Of a stretch of 64,000 nucleotides of DNA, positions 55,809-63,829 are shown piece after piece. The notes below the pieces were generated by a model that worked only from the letters and a program-made list of their open reading frames with translations, ran no database searches and was not told the origin of the DNA. Every line of letters starts with the position of its first letter. The stretch's first letter is position 1. The DNA comes from Flavobacteriaceae bacterium (GTDB lineage: Bacteria; Bacteroidota; Bacteroidia; Flavobacteriales; Flavobacteriaceae). The translations under genes were made by a program, and so were the position numbers. The DNA is taken from assembly GCA_018699935.1 (NCBI GenBank), contig JABISF010000036.1:22973-86972 (forward strand), written 5' to 3'.

Positions 55809-56824
55809 TGGGCCTTATCCTCTTCAAAGCGTTGCCGATTGAAGAAAATGGTTCGCCCAGTAAATAGGGCTTCTTTAAAAGAAGTGGCGTCGGCTTTTCC
55901 TTTTCCGGCAATGTCAAAAGCAGTGCCGTGATCGGGAGATGTGCGAACTTTGGTCAATCCCGCTGTGAAATTGACTCCTTCACCAAAAGTAAGGCTCTTA
56001 AAAGGAATTAACCCTTGATCGTGATACATGGCCAGCACCGCGTCAAAGTGACGATATTGTTGACTGCCAAAAAACCCGTCTGCGGGATAGGGACCAAAAA
56101 CCATATTCCCTTTTTCTTTATTCGATGCTATTAATGGTTTGAGAATGGTTTCTTCCTCATTCCCAATCACCCCGTGGTCACCACTGTGGGGGTTGATTCC
56201 TAAAATGGCAATTTTGGGCTTGGGTATTTCAAAATCCATTTGCAGAGAAGCCATCAACAAATCGATTTTTGCTTGCACTCTTTCTGCAGTGATGAAGGTT
56301 GCTGCTTGGCTGATGGGCACATGATCGCTCACCAACGCCACGCGGAGTTCTTGAGCCACCATAAACATCAAACTTTTACCGCCCAATTCGGTGGCCAAAT
56401 AATCCGTATGGCCCGGAAATTTAAAATCCTCCGCTTGTACGGTGGTTTTGTGCAAAGGTGCCGTTACCAAAATATCGATTTCTCCTTTTTTCAGAGCTGC
56501 TGTGGCCGCTTTTAAAGAGGCAACCGCCAAGGCACCTGCCTCCGCCGATTCTTTGCCAGGAGCCCATTGAAATACTGGTGTTTTAAGAGACAAAACATTG
56601 AGCTGTCCTTTGTTGGGTTTTTTAAGCTCATTCAACTTAAAAATTGCTGTTTTTAAATTTAGGGCTTTGCGTTGTTCCCAGATCAGATTGGAATCGGCAA
56701 AAACAATTGGGGTGAAAAAATCAAACATGCGTTTGTCTTCAAAAATTTTTAAAACAATCTCAATTCCGACGCCGTTGGGGTCGCCCATTGAAATTCCAAC
56801 TTTAATTTTATGATTTTCACTCAT
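55805..56824 (-). CDS. pdxA: 4-hydroxythreonine-4-phosphate dehydrogenase
   Basis: NAD-dependent step of the DXP-dependent pyridoxal phosphate pathway. The 339-residue product has VGISMGDPNGVGIEIVLK near 9-26, LVTAPLHKTTVQAEDFKFPGHTDYLA near 128-153 (substrate and metal His), GINPHSGDHGVIGNEE, AMYHDQGLIPFKSLTFGEGVNFTAGL, and TSPDHGTAFDIAGKG. All metal-ligand histidines are present. It is divergent from ribE, and the two promoters appear to interlock (see findings). Confidence 0.96.
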   Translation of the reverse strand: MSENHKIKVGISMGDPNGVGIEIVLKIFEDKRMFDFFTPIVFADSNLIWEQRKALNLKTAIFKLNELKKPNKGQLNVLSLKTPVFQWAPGKESAEAGALAVASLKAATAALKKGEIDILVTAPLHKTTVQAEDFKFPGHTDYLATELGGKSLMFMVAQELRVALVSDHVPISQAATFITAERVQAKIDLLMASLQMDFEIPKPKIAILGINPHSGDHGVIGNEEETILKPLIASNKEKGNMVFGPYPADGFFGSQQYRHFDAVLAMYHDQGLIPFKSLTFGEGVNFTAGLTKVRTSPDHGTAFDIAGKGKADATSFKEALFTGRTIFFNRQRFEEDKAH

Positions 56825-56842
56825 CCCCTGTTTGATTATCCT

Positions 56843-56850
56843 TATTTTTG
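56843..56850 (+). promoter_or_regulatory. -7 box of ribE (TATTTTTG)
   Basis: Full match, 27 bases before ATG 56878. The track start TTG (56848) lies inside it. Confidence 0.5.
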
Positions 56851-56854
56851 GTCA

Positions 56855-56862
56855 CAAATGTA
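56855..56862 (-). promoter_or_regulatory. -7 box of pdxA (TACATTTG)
   Basis: Full match on the minus strand, 30 bases before the pdxA ATG and only 4 bases from the ribE box. Confidence 0.45.
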
Positions 56863-56877
56863 ACGAAATTAAAAAGT

Positions 56878-57462
56878 ATGTTTACCGGAATTATTGAGGC
56901 CTTTGGACGCATTACAGCCCTTGAAAAAGAGGATCAAAACCTGCATTTAACCCTCCAAAGCCCATTGGCTGCTGAACTCAAAATTGATCAAAGCCTTTCG
57001 CACAATGGGGTTTGCCTCACGGTTGTGGCCTGCAACGACAGTGAGTACACTGTTACGGCAATTAAAGAAACCTTGGACAAAAGCAATTTGGGAGTGCTCC
57101 AAATCGATGCTTTGGTGAATTTGGAACGCGCCATGAAATTGGGCGATCGATTGGATGGACATATTGTTCAAGGGCATGTGGATCATACGGCAAAATGTAC
57201 GAATATTCGTTTTGAGGGTGGAAGTTGGGTCTTTTCTTTTGAATATACCTCCGCCACGCCGCACGTTACCATCGAAAAAGGGAGTATCACCGTGAACGGT
57301 GTAAGCCTAACGGTGGTCGATTCCAAAACCCATGGTTTTTCTGTAGCCATTATTCCCTATACCTACGAACACACCAACTTTCACACGTTCGAAGTTGGAA
57401 GTATTGTCAATATTGAATTTGATATGATTGGTAAATACATCAGTAAACTCCACGCCAAATAA
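56878..57462 (+). CDS. ribE: Riboflavin synthase, alpha chain
   Basis: Dismutates two 6,7-dimethyl-8-ribityllumazine to riboflavin. From ATG 56878 the product has 194 residues and begins MFTGIIEAFGRI, the usual start. The two lumazine-binding repeats are visible: repeat 1 has NGVCLTVVA and VNLERAMKLGDRLDGHIVQGHVD, repeat 2 has VNGVSLTVVDSKT and VNIEFDMIGKYI. The 10 extra residues of the track start come from the leader. Confidence 0.96.
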   Translation: MFTGIIEAFGRITALEKEDQNLHLTLQSPLAAELKIDQSLSHNGVCLTVVACNDSEYTVTAIKETLDKSNLGVLQIDALVNLERAMKLGDRLDGHIVQGHVDHTAKCTNIRFEGGSWVFSFEYTSATPHVTIEKGSITVNGVSLTVVDSKTHGFSVAIIPYTYEHTNFHTFEVGSIVNIEFDMIGKYISKLHAK

Positions 57463-57560
57463 ATATTTCAGCATTAAATAGTCCTGCGCTATAATAACAG
57501 AAGGTTGAAAACTCTGTTTAAAAAAATTCGGAAAGGTGTCATTTCTCTTAAATCATTTTA

Positions 57561-57568
57561 TAGCTTTG
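57561..57568 (+). promoter_or_regulatory. -7 box of the small structured RNA unit (TAGCTTTG)
   Basis: Full TAnnTTTG match, about 60 bases before the small ORF and 150 before the terminator stem. No clear TTG at -33. Confidence 0.5.
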
Positions 57569-57615
57569 TATGGATTCGTTAACGCTGTGACAACAGCCAT
57601 GTCTAATTAATGTAG

Positions 57616-57624
57616 AAAGGAGGT
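57616..57624 (+). promoter_or_regulatory. Strong Shine-Dalgarno sequence AAAGGAGGT
   Basis: Nine bases complementary to the common 16S 3' end, 4 bases before an ATG. It stands out because the other genes in the window lack such sites. Confidence 0.6.
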
Positions 57625-57628
57625 GCTT

Positions 57629-57691
57629 ATGTTTTATGAAAATCATTTGAGGAATTTGAGACAAGAAGTGCCTACTGTGGCACGATTGTGA
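57629..57691 (+). CDS. 20-residue ORF with strong ribosome binding site
   Basis: ATG to TGA, encoding MFYENHLRNLRQEVPTVARL, too short for the ORF track. Support comes from the near-perfect Shine-Dalgarno sequence at the right distance, and from its place inside a promoter-to-terminator unit. The peptide is basic, without a signal or membrane segment, and I do not recognise it. The 3' end of the ORF covers the second hairpin, so a translating ribosome would melt it. It may be a regulatory leader peptide or a small protein. Confidence 0.45.
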   Translation: MFYENHLRNLRQEVPTVARL

Positions 57692-57710
57692 AAAATCCTT
57701 ATCTACGATA

Positions 57711-57738
57711 AAGCGAGTCGATGGGCTCGCTTTTTTTT
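57711..57738 (+). terminator. Strong terminator ending 7 bases before the oxygenase ATG
   Basis: AAGCGAGTC-GATG-GGCTCGCTT with one G-T pair, followed by eight T. Its position directly in front of a start codon is unusual. Confidence 0.8.
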
Positions 57739-57745
57739 ATTCGCT

Positions 57746-58696
57746 ATGGGAGAAATACCACATTTAGATTTAAATCGTTTTTTATCCGGTGATGCTCGTA
57801 TAAAGCAGACTTTTGTCGAAGCGATAGGAAAAGGCTTTAACGAAATTGGTTTTGTCGCCTTAAAAGGTCATTTTTTGAGTGCCGAACATATTTCCCAATT
57901 GTACGCCAGCGTGCAGTCCTTTTTTCAACTCCCCTTAGACGAAAAAATGAACTACCATATCGAAGGAGGGGGTGGCCAACGTGGCTATACACCCTTTGGT
58001 AAAGAATCGGCAGAAGGTAAAAATATTGGCGATCTCAAAGAGTTTTGGCATTTTGGTCAAGAAGTGGCTTCGGATTCCGAATATCACGCAGACTATGCCC
58101 CCAATGTTGCGGTTCCCGTAATTCCTCATTTTAATAGATTGGGGATGGAAACGTTTCGCTTATTGGAAAAAACAGCATTGGAAGTACTACGTGCCATAGC
58201 CTTGTATTTGGAATTGGAGGAAAATTATTTTGACCCCTACGTAAAGGAAGGAAATTCCATATTACGCGCAATTCACTATCCTCCCATTACCGCTGCACCT
58301 AAAGGTGCCGTTCGAGCAGCAGCTCATGGCGACATCAACCTGATCACCTTGTTGATGGGGGCACAGGGAAGCGGCTTGGAAGTAAAAAATAGAAAAGGTG
58401 AATGGGTGGCCGCTGTGGCAGAGGCAGACGAATTGATGATCAATATCGGAGATATGCTTTCTCGTTTTACGAATAATCACCTGAAATCCACCATCCATCG
58501 GGTGGTAAATCCTCCCAAAGCACAGTGGGGAAGTTCACGCTACTCCATCCCTTTCTTTATGCACCCAGTCAAAAACATGGATTTGAGTTGCCTCCCCTCC
58601 TGTGTGGACGCCTCTCATCCCAAACAGTTTGAAGACATTACTGCCGGGGCGTTTTTAGAGCAACGTTTACAGGCTTTGGGTCTAATAAAAAAATAA
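57746..58696 (+). CDS. 2-oxoglutarate/Fe(II) oxygenase, isopenicillin-N-synthase family
   Basis: A 316-residue non-heme iron dioxygenase of the IPNS-like family. The N-domain (IPHLDLNRFLSGDARIKQTFV and IGFVALKGH) and the DSBH core are present. Iron ligands are seen as AAHGDINLITLL (His-x-Asp) and STIHRVVNPP (distal His), with the co-substrate Arg-x-Ser in SSRYSIPFFMHP. Family members act on small molecules or, in some bacteria, on amino acids and antibiotics precursors; the substrate cannot be told. The gene begins right after a terminator, so its expression may depend on readthrough. Confidence 0.9.
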   Translation: MGEIPHLDLNRFLSGDARIKQTFVEAIGKGFNEIGFVALKGHFLSAEHISQLYASVQSFFQLPLDEKMNYHIEGGGGQRGYTPFGKESAEGKNIGDLKEFWHFGQEVASDSEYHADYAPNVAVPVIPHFNRLGMETFRLLEKTALEVLRAIALYLELEENYFDPYVKEGNSILRAIHYPPITAAPKGAVRAAAHGDINLITLLMGAQGSGLEVKNRKGEWVAAVAEADELMINIGDMLSRFTNNHLKSTIHRVVNPPKAQWGSSRYSIPFFMHPVKNMDLSCLPSCVDASHPKQFEDITAGAFLEQRLQALGLIKK

Positions 58697-58710
58697 AATT
58701 TCTTTTTCGT

Positions 58711-59556
58711 TTACAAAAACTCAAATGCTCCAATGTCTTGCGCCGCAGTCAAATCGGGCAAATGTTCTGATACCGGAATACAAAGCATGCTTTGTGGATG
58801 GTCCTTGACGGCATTTCGCACCGCTTCCGGCAATTCTTTTTCATCGCGGACGGGATGGATGGGACAATTTTTAATATATGGAAAGATTGAAGCTCCCTCA
58901 AAACTAAAAATATTCATACTTACTCGAATTTCTCCGACTGCATCTTGAAATTTTGAAATTCGATCCGGTTCTGGTTTTTCAATAATTTGTTTTAAAAATC
59001 CCTCCGCATCAATGTCCATAATGGCAAATTTGGAAATCCGTTCATCCGGAAATTGAAGCCCACTTCGGGCATAACTGATCAAAGCATTGGGGCTCTTTCG
59101 ATCTTCGCGGAGTTTAGAAAGCGCATTTACGGAATATAAATTATCCCCGTTGCAAATGGTAAAAGAAGTCGTTAAAAGTTCGGGATACTGTTCAAAGGTT
59201 TGTTCCAAAGCATCTGCCGTTCCGAGCGGTTTTTGACGCCCTTGAGGAACCTGCTGGATTGCAAAATGCACTTTTAAACCCAAGTAGGTATTGTCTTTGT
59301 TTTGCGCTCCTACCAAAGCGTGAAAGTTGTCGTTTTCGGGGCTGGTAATTAAATAGATGTCCTCATAACCGGCTTCGGCAGCATTTCGAAGCAAATAGTA
59401 CAACAAGGGTTGCCCGGACTTGCCCAAGGGAATAAGGCTTTTGTGAGCGGATTGTGCAATTTTTTTGGTGGCTTCGCTCAAGCCAGCCTCGTCTAGGGTG
59501 CGCTTCATGCGAGAGGAGGCCCCTCCCGCCATGATTAATAATCGGGTGTTTTTCAT
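58711..59556 (-). CDS. Sugar-1-phosphate nucleotidyltransferase-like protein
   Basis: A 281-residue NTP-transferase. The nucleotide loop is RLLIMAGGASSRMKRTL at 5-21, followed by an unusual insert before AHKSLIPLGKSGQPLLYYLL, which holds the conserved Lys-Pro-type segment. TICNGDNLYSV contains the metal-binding Asp region, and IIEKPEPDRISKFQDA is the sugar-binding part. It follows the GHMP kinase gene after 3 bases. A kinase producing a sugar 1-phosphate plus a nucleotidyltransferase activating it is a common salvage arrangement. The sugar is unknown; N-acetylgalactosamine is a reasonable guess from the GH109-like neighbour. Confidence 0.8.
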   Translation of the reverse strand: MKNTRLLIMAGGASSRMKRTLDEAGLSEATKKIAQSAHKSLIPLGKSGQPLLYYLLRNAAEAGYEDIYLITSPENDNFHALVGAQNKDNTYLGLKVHFAIQQVPQGRQKPLGTADALEQTFEQYPELLTTSFTICNGDNLYSVNALSKLREDRKSPNALISYARSGLQFPDERISKFAIMDIDAEGFLKQIIEKPEPDRISKFQDAVGEIRVSMNIFSFEGASIFPYIKNCPIHPVRDEKELPEAVRNAVKDHPQSMLCIPVSEHLPDLTAAQDIGAFEFL

Positions 59557-59559
59557 CGT

Positions 59560-60612
59560 TTAGGATTGGGTTAATTGAACTTCATAGGCTGCCTTTGCTC
59601 CTGCTTGTAAAAAGGCTTCAATGACGGCGTCTTTGGTGGATGCTTCCACCAATGCAACCATACAGCCCCCCCCACCAGATCCAATAATTTTGGTGCCTAA
59701 AGCCCCTGCTGCGCGTGCGGCTTGAAGTTGTTTTACCATACTTTCTGGTGTATTTTGAATGTAGGTTTCCAAGAGATGTTGGTGGGCATTCATCAAGCCT
59801 CCCAATTCGGAGGGATCCGCTGGTTGGCTTTCCAAAAGGGCTTTGGCTTGAAGGGTAAGGTCGTAATTGTGCAGGGCAGCATACCAAAAAGGAAGGTAGT
59901 CTTTCGGGACAACCGCTTTGTAACGATCATAATCCGCCAAACTGGATGTTCGAATATCGAAATTCGGCTCTTGTTTTTTTACAGCGTTGATGGCATTTTG
60001 TGCATACGCTCTGGCATTTTTTAGTACGGTCATGGTTTGTTTGGCCAGTCCTGATTCTGCCACTACGAGCATTCCCATCTGCGGGTTTAGTCTTTGACAA
60101 ACCACCCGATGGGTATCGATAAAAATCAATCCTCCCAAAGCAATCGTATATTGATCCATCAAACCGCCGTGCTGATTAAAAAATGTCACTTCAGCCGCAT
60201 AGGTCAAGGCCGCAATCCTTTCATCGCTAAAGACTTGGTGTTCTTTTTGAGCCGCTACCAAAAAACGTATCCAACAGACGACTAAAGCAGAGGAGCTGGA
60301 CAAACCGGCATTGACAGGTATATTTCCCGAAATTGTAATCGCATAGCCCTGATTAAATACGGCACCTTCTTTTCTTAAAAGCGTGAGGGCAGCTCTCAAA
60401 TAATCATCCTGTTCTATGGGGGCATCGTCCGCTAAATCGATGGTGCGTGCTTTTCCAATATCGGGCATTTGTATGACAAATTGTGGCTTGTCAATGGGGT
60501 TTGCCTCCAGGTGAATGAAGCGATTAATGGTTCCGGCGATAACTGGCAGACCCAAGTAATCTTGATGATCCCCATAGAAACAAATTCTAGCAGGAACACG
60601 AATATTGATCAT
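59560..60612 (-). CDS. GHMP-family sugar kinase (galactokinase-like)
   Basis: A 350-residue ATP-dependent kinase. Motif 1 is PARICFYGDHQDYLG at 7-21, like the galactokinase signature; motif 2 is NIPVNAGLSSSSALVV at about 97-112; NQHGGLMDQYTIALGG near 155-170 is the GHMP middle block; motif 3 is GTKIIGSGGGGCMVAL near 318-333. It probably makes a sugar 1-phosphate. It lies between a GH109-like gene and a nucleotidyltransferase gene, all on one strand with short gaps, which suggests that the sugar freed outside is phosphorylated and activated here. Confidence 0.85.
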   Translation of the reverse strand: MINIRVPARICFYGDHQDYLGLPVIAGTINRFIHLEANPIDKPQFVIQMPDIGKARTIDLADDAPIEQDDYLRAALTLLRKEGAVFNQGYAITISGNIPVNAGLSSSSALVVCWIRFLVAAQKEHQVFSDERIAALTYAAEVTFFNQHGGLMDQYTIALGGLIFIDTHRVVCQRLNPQMGMLVVAESGLAKQTMTVLKNARAYAQNAINAVKKQEPNFDIRTSSLADYDRYKAVVPKDYLPFWYAALHNYDLTLQAKALLESQPADPSELGGLMNAHQHLLETYIQNTPESMVKQLQAARAAGALGTKIIGSGGGGCMVALVEASTKDAVIEAFLQAGAKAAYEVQLTQS

Positions 60613-60654
60613 AGGAATATCCTTTGAAATGTTTTTTAAAAAATGAAATCAAAA

Positions 60655-62052
60655 TTATGGAATAATTTGAAGCGGTGGAGTACTTTTCCATTGACCCCGT
60701 GTGAAATCGGGAAACTCTTGGGGTGCTCCCCCCATAGCCACGGCCTGTTCGCTCAATGGTGCAACCGCACTCCACAGACAACCTTCATAGACATTTTGAT
60801 CCAAAGCCTCGCCTTTTTGCAAACATTCCACAATACGATACAACATCAAAAAGTCCATCCCGCCATGACCTCCCATTTTTTGGGAAACAGCCCCCAAACG
60901 TTTGTAGAGTGGGTGTTCGTGCTTTTCAAAAAAAGCCTCTAGGGCTTCTCCCATAGCCCAACTGTGATGACTTTCCGTCGCCCCTTCAACGCCTCCTTCT
61001 AAAGCAATCCGATTGGGAAATCCAGCCAAAGTCCCTTTGGTTCCTTGAATTAAATTGTGTCGCGAATAGGGTCTGGGGCTAGTTTCGTCCCATTGCACCA
61101 TGATGGTTCTACCCAAAACAGTTTTGATAATGGAAGTATTCATATCTCCCCCTTGGAAGTCCAATGCATTCCATTTATGTGATTCGGGATAATTTTTTTG
61201 AGCATATAACTGCCTGCCTTTGGCAGATGTAGAAAAGGAAACCAAGGACTGAAACTGATCTTCGGTTCTGCTGATATTCATATACTGTGCTACAGGACCC
61301 AAGCCGTGGGTAGGATACAAATTCCCATTCCTTTTGGCGTAATGAGGAGTACGCCAAGAACCCGTTCCGCGGTCTTGTTCCTCCATTTGAAAACGCAACT
61401 CGTGTATATAGGCTGCTTCGGCATGCAATACTTCTCCGATGATTTGTTTACGACATAGGTTTAAATAAATCAATTCCTCACGACCATAATTTACGTTTTC
61501 CATCATCATACAATGTTTTTGCGTACGTTCTGAAGTGTCTACGATGTCCCACATTTCTGCTAGCGTCACAGCAATGGGCACCTCAACAAAAGCATGCGCT
61601 CCTTGTTTCATGGCCGCTATTGCCATGGGGGCATGATTGTTCCAATTGGTGGCAATGAAAACGGCATCGGCTTTGACTTCCGCCAACATTTTCATCCAAT
61701 TATTTTCATCCCCAAAATAACGTGCAATGTTTTGATGTCTTCCTTTTCCTACTTCAACACAATTCGCCACAGAGCGATCCACCAAATCTTCATATAAATC
61801 TGAAATGGCAACAATCTCTGTCCCTTCGATGGAAGCCAATTGTTTGGCATGTCCACTCCCTCTGGCACCCACTCCAATAAGTGCGATGCGAACCGTAGGT
61901 AATTTGTCGGCGGCAAACCCTCCCATATATTGCCCTCCTGAGGCTGCTCTCTCTTTGGGAGGTGTACAACCGGATAGGGTATTCGTTAAAGCCACAGCAG
62001 CAGCAGATAGACTGGTGGCAATCAGAAAATTTCGACGATCTAGTTTTTTCAT
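60655..62052 (-). CDS. GH109-like / Gfo-Idh-MocA family exported protein
   Basis: A 465-residue NAD-binding protein. The N-terminus has a Tat-type motif (DRRNFL) and a lipobox-like LSGC (Cys29). The Rossmann loop is IGVGARGSGHA at 59-69. The sequence MMENVNYGREELIYLNLCRK near 180-199, HAEAAYIHELRF, and THGLGPVAQYMNISRTEDQF near 255-275 are typical of GH109 alpha-N-acetylgalactosaminidases, which use NAD in a retained redox mechanism. Other family members may be oxidoreductases, so the activity is a hypothesis. It is the first gene of a three-gene operon with the kinase and nucleotidyltransferase. Confidence 0.85.
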   Translation of the reverse strand: MKKLDRRNFLIATSLSAAAVALTNTLSGCTPPKERAASGGQYMGGFAADKLPTVRIALIGVGARGSGHAKQLASIEGTEIVAISDLYEDLVDRSVANCVEVGKGRHQNIARYFGDENNWMKMLAEVKADAVFIATNWNNHAPMAIAAMKQGAHAFVEVPIAVTLAEMWDIVDTSERTQKHCMMMENVNYGREELIYLNLCRKQIIGEVLHAEAAYIHELRFQMEEQDRGTGSWRTPHYAKRNGNLYPTHGLGPVAQYMNISRTEDQFQSLVSFSTSAKGRQLYAQKNYPESHKWNALDFQGGDMNTSIIKTVLGRTIMVQWDETSPRPYSRHNLIQGTKGTLAGFPNRIALEGGVEGATESHHSWAMGEALEAFFEKHEHPLYKRLGAVSQKMGGHGGMDFLMLYRIVECLQKGEALDQNVYEGCLWSAVAPLSEQAVAMGGAPQEFPDFTRGQWKSTPPLQIIP

Positions 62053-62403
62053 CTTAAAAAGGTTTGGTTAAAAATTAAAGGCATTGGGTTGTGTTGAATT
62101 ATAAAAGTAAAAAAAAATATGGAGCTTTTCTGTGATGTGTTCTTTTGGATTTAGAAGTTAAGGTAAAAAGCTTACAAAAAGTTATTATTGAAGTCGTCTA
62201 TTGTTTGCTTAAAAAAGGAAAAACATTTATCAAAAAAAATACAATATAAGAAATTTGTATATTTATTAATACATTGTTAATGTGTGATTTAAATAGGATT
62301 ATATAAATATTGAAATGATATAAGATGCTATTAAAAAACACTTAAAAAAAGGTTTAAAAACGATCCCTTTAAAATTGTATATTGTAATACTATTTTATCA
62401 GTT
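62053..62403. other. AT-rich intergenic region
   Basis: 351 bases between divergent genes. On the minus strand a near-consensus box TACTTTTA (62102-62109) could serve the GH109-like gene. The rest is A/T-rich with short runs such as AAAAAAGG and no ORF or repeat I can support. Confidence 0.5.
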
Positions 62404-63123
62404 ATGGAGCCGTCAATTGTAAGAAGATACTTTATTCGTTATGTTTTTGAATTCATCGCCATCGTGATGGGAATCACCGCCTCATTTATTTTGGAGGATT
62501 ATCGCGAGAATGAGGAGCTTAAAACCCTTTCGGAGGATTTAACCTTAAATTTAATGGGAGAAGTGAGCGAAATTGAAAACTATATACAAGAACGAGAAAT
62601 TGCTTTCAAAGGAGATAAGGAATTGTTGGATGTGTTGCGCAGCGATACGCTCGATAAGGGGGCATTGAGTAAAACTCCCTCTAGGTACAAAACAGTTTTG
62701 TTCAATTATAGAGGCTTCCACCCTCCAGTGGCCTTTTATCATTCGATGATTAACGATGGTAAAATAAGATATCTTGAATCCAAAGAGCTCAAAAAATTAT
62801 TGGATGAAATTCACAACGTTCATTTTCTGTATATCACTGCAAATATTGAGGATGAAGCTGTTTCTCAAAGAAAAATCATCGATTATTTTCAATTTAATTA
62901 TCCCAACCTCATCATACAATCAGAAAGTAAGCAAGACAATGCGGATTATGTCGAACAACTAAAAACCATCGTGGAAAAGGATGACGTGTTAAAAGCATTA
63001 CTTTTTCAAAAAGCTTTGGCGATGACGGAAAAGATAATCGGTTTTGATAAATACAAAGCCTCCATCGCACAACTCAAAAAAGTTTTACAAGGCCAGGTAG
63101 ATTCCAAGTTAGCTGCTTTGTAA
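62404..63123 (+). CDS. DUF6090-like membrane-anchored protein
   Basis: A 239-residue protein with an amphipathic/hydrophobic N-terminal helix (RYFIRYVFEFIAIVMGITASFIL, residues about 8-30), then a long soluble helical region (VSEIENYIQEREIAFKGDKELLDVL). The N-terminus resembles flavobacterial DUF6090 proteins, where a helix of the type GEI-x-V-x-G-I-x-x-A is followed by a soluble part. Function is unknown. It is isolated, with more than 300 AT-rich bases on each side, which suggests accessory DNA. Confidence 0.6.
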   Translation: MEPSIVRRYFIRYVFEFIAIVMGITASFILEDYRENEELKTLSEDLTLNLMGEVSEIENYIQEREIAFKGDKELLDVLRSDTLDKGALSKTPSRYKTVLFNYRGFHPPVAFYHSMINDGKIRYLESKELKKLLDEIHNVHFLYITANIEDEAVSQRKIIDYFQFNYPNLIIQSESKQDNADYVEQLKTIVEKDDVLKALLFQKALAMTEKIIGFDKYKASIAQLKKVLQGQVDSKLAAL

Positions 63124-63829
63124 AAAAAGCACTGCTAACCATAAATCATGAAAGATTTTGCAAAAGGCAAAATAAATAAAAAGGAAGAATCTAGAAGAAA
63201 TTCGTAAATAGCCCCAGGATATTTTTGCTTCTAACTTTGAATGCAAATCAAAAATCGCTCTAATACAATAAAAATAATCTTTGATAAGGAAAAGGGGATT
63301 CGATGACTTAATTTTTGACAAGGTGCAAAAACGACTCGTATTTGATAGGCGTTTAAAAAAGGTTTTATATAAATAGCTGTTTATCTGTTATTTACATGTT
63401 AGAAATAAGTGTGCATTACAACTAAAAGCCATAAAAAAAGTGTGAAAAGAGGGGTAAAAAAAGCATTTTAAAATGATTCATTCACCTTTTTAAAGGTCAT
63501 TTTGAAAGACAAAAAAAATTAGACTGCCGAGGGGGATGAATAAGGTCGATAAGAGTAAAAATATATTCCACTCTAAATAGAAAAAACTGCAAATAAAATT
63601 GAAAATAAGGGGAAGGCAAATGCGTTATTGGTGTGCAAAATGAAATCAAAACGAGGATTACAGAAAGAAGTTTAAAAAAGGCTAAAAATAAGACAAAAGA
63701 ACTGAAAATTGATTCAAAAAAGGAGGAGATACATGCAATAAATAATTTTATACAGGTAAAATTAAAACGAAAATAAAAGGCTATCCTTTTTTTCTATACT
63801 TTTATAATAATTAAAGTAAATAATATAGA
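63124..63829. other. AT-rich gene-poor region
   Basis: 706 bases with no ORF I can support. The plus strand is markedly purine-rich from about 63500 on. A small palindrome ACCTTTTTAAAGGT lies near 63484-63497. A GGAGGAG sequence before an ATG at about 63733 leads to a stop after two codons. It may be decayed coding DNA. Confidence 0.4.

Larger units (their letters stand above)
57575..57738 (+). ncRNA. Candidate structured small RNA or mRNA leader before the oxygenase gene
   Basis: Between ribE and the oxygenase gene lies a compact unit: a consensus -7 box (57561), hairpin GCTGT/ACAGC (57584-57597), AAAGGAGGT (57616-57624), a 20-codon ORF (57629-57691), hairpin GTGCC/GGCAC (57668-57683) inside the ORF end, and a strong terminator (57711-57738). 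The predicted transcript is about 160 bases. It may be an independent small RNA or tiny mRNA, or a leader that attenuates the downstream gene. I do not recognise it as 6S, SRP, tmRNA or RNase P RNA. Confidence 0.5.

Noticed and set aside
57575-57738. 6S RNA, SRP RNA, tmRNA or RNase P RNA
   Set aside because: Size and hairpins do not match: no long rod with central bubble, no GNAR-loop SRP helix, no tag-peptide or tRNA-like ends.
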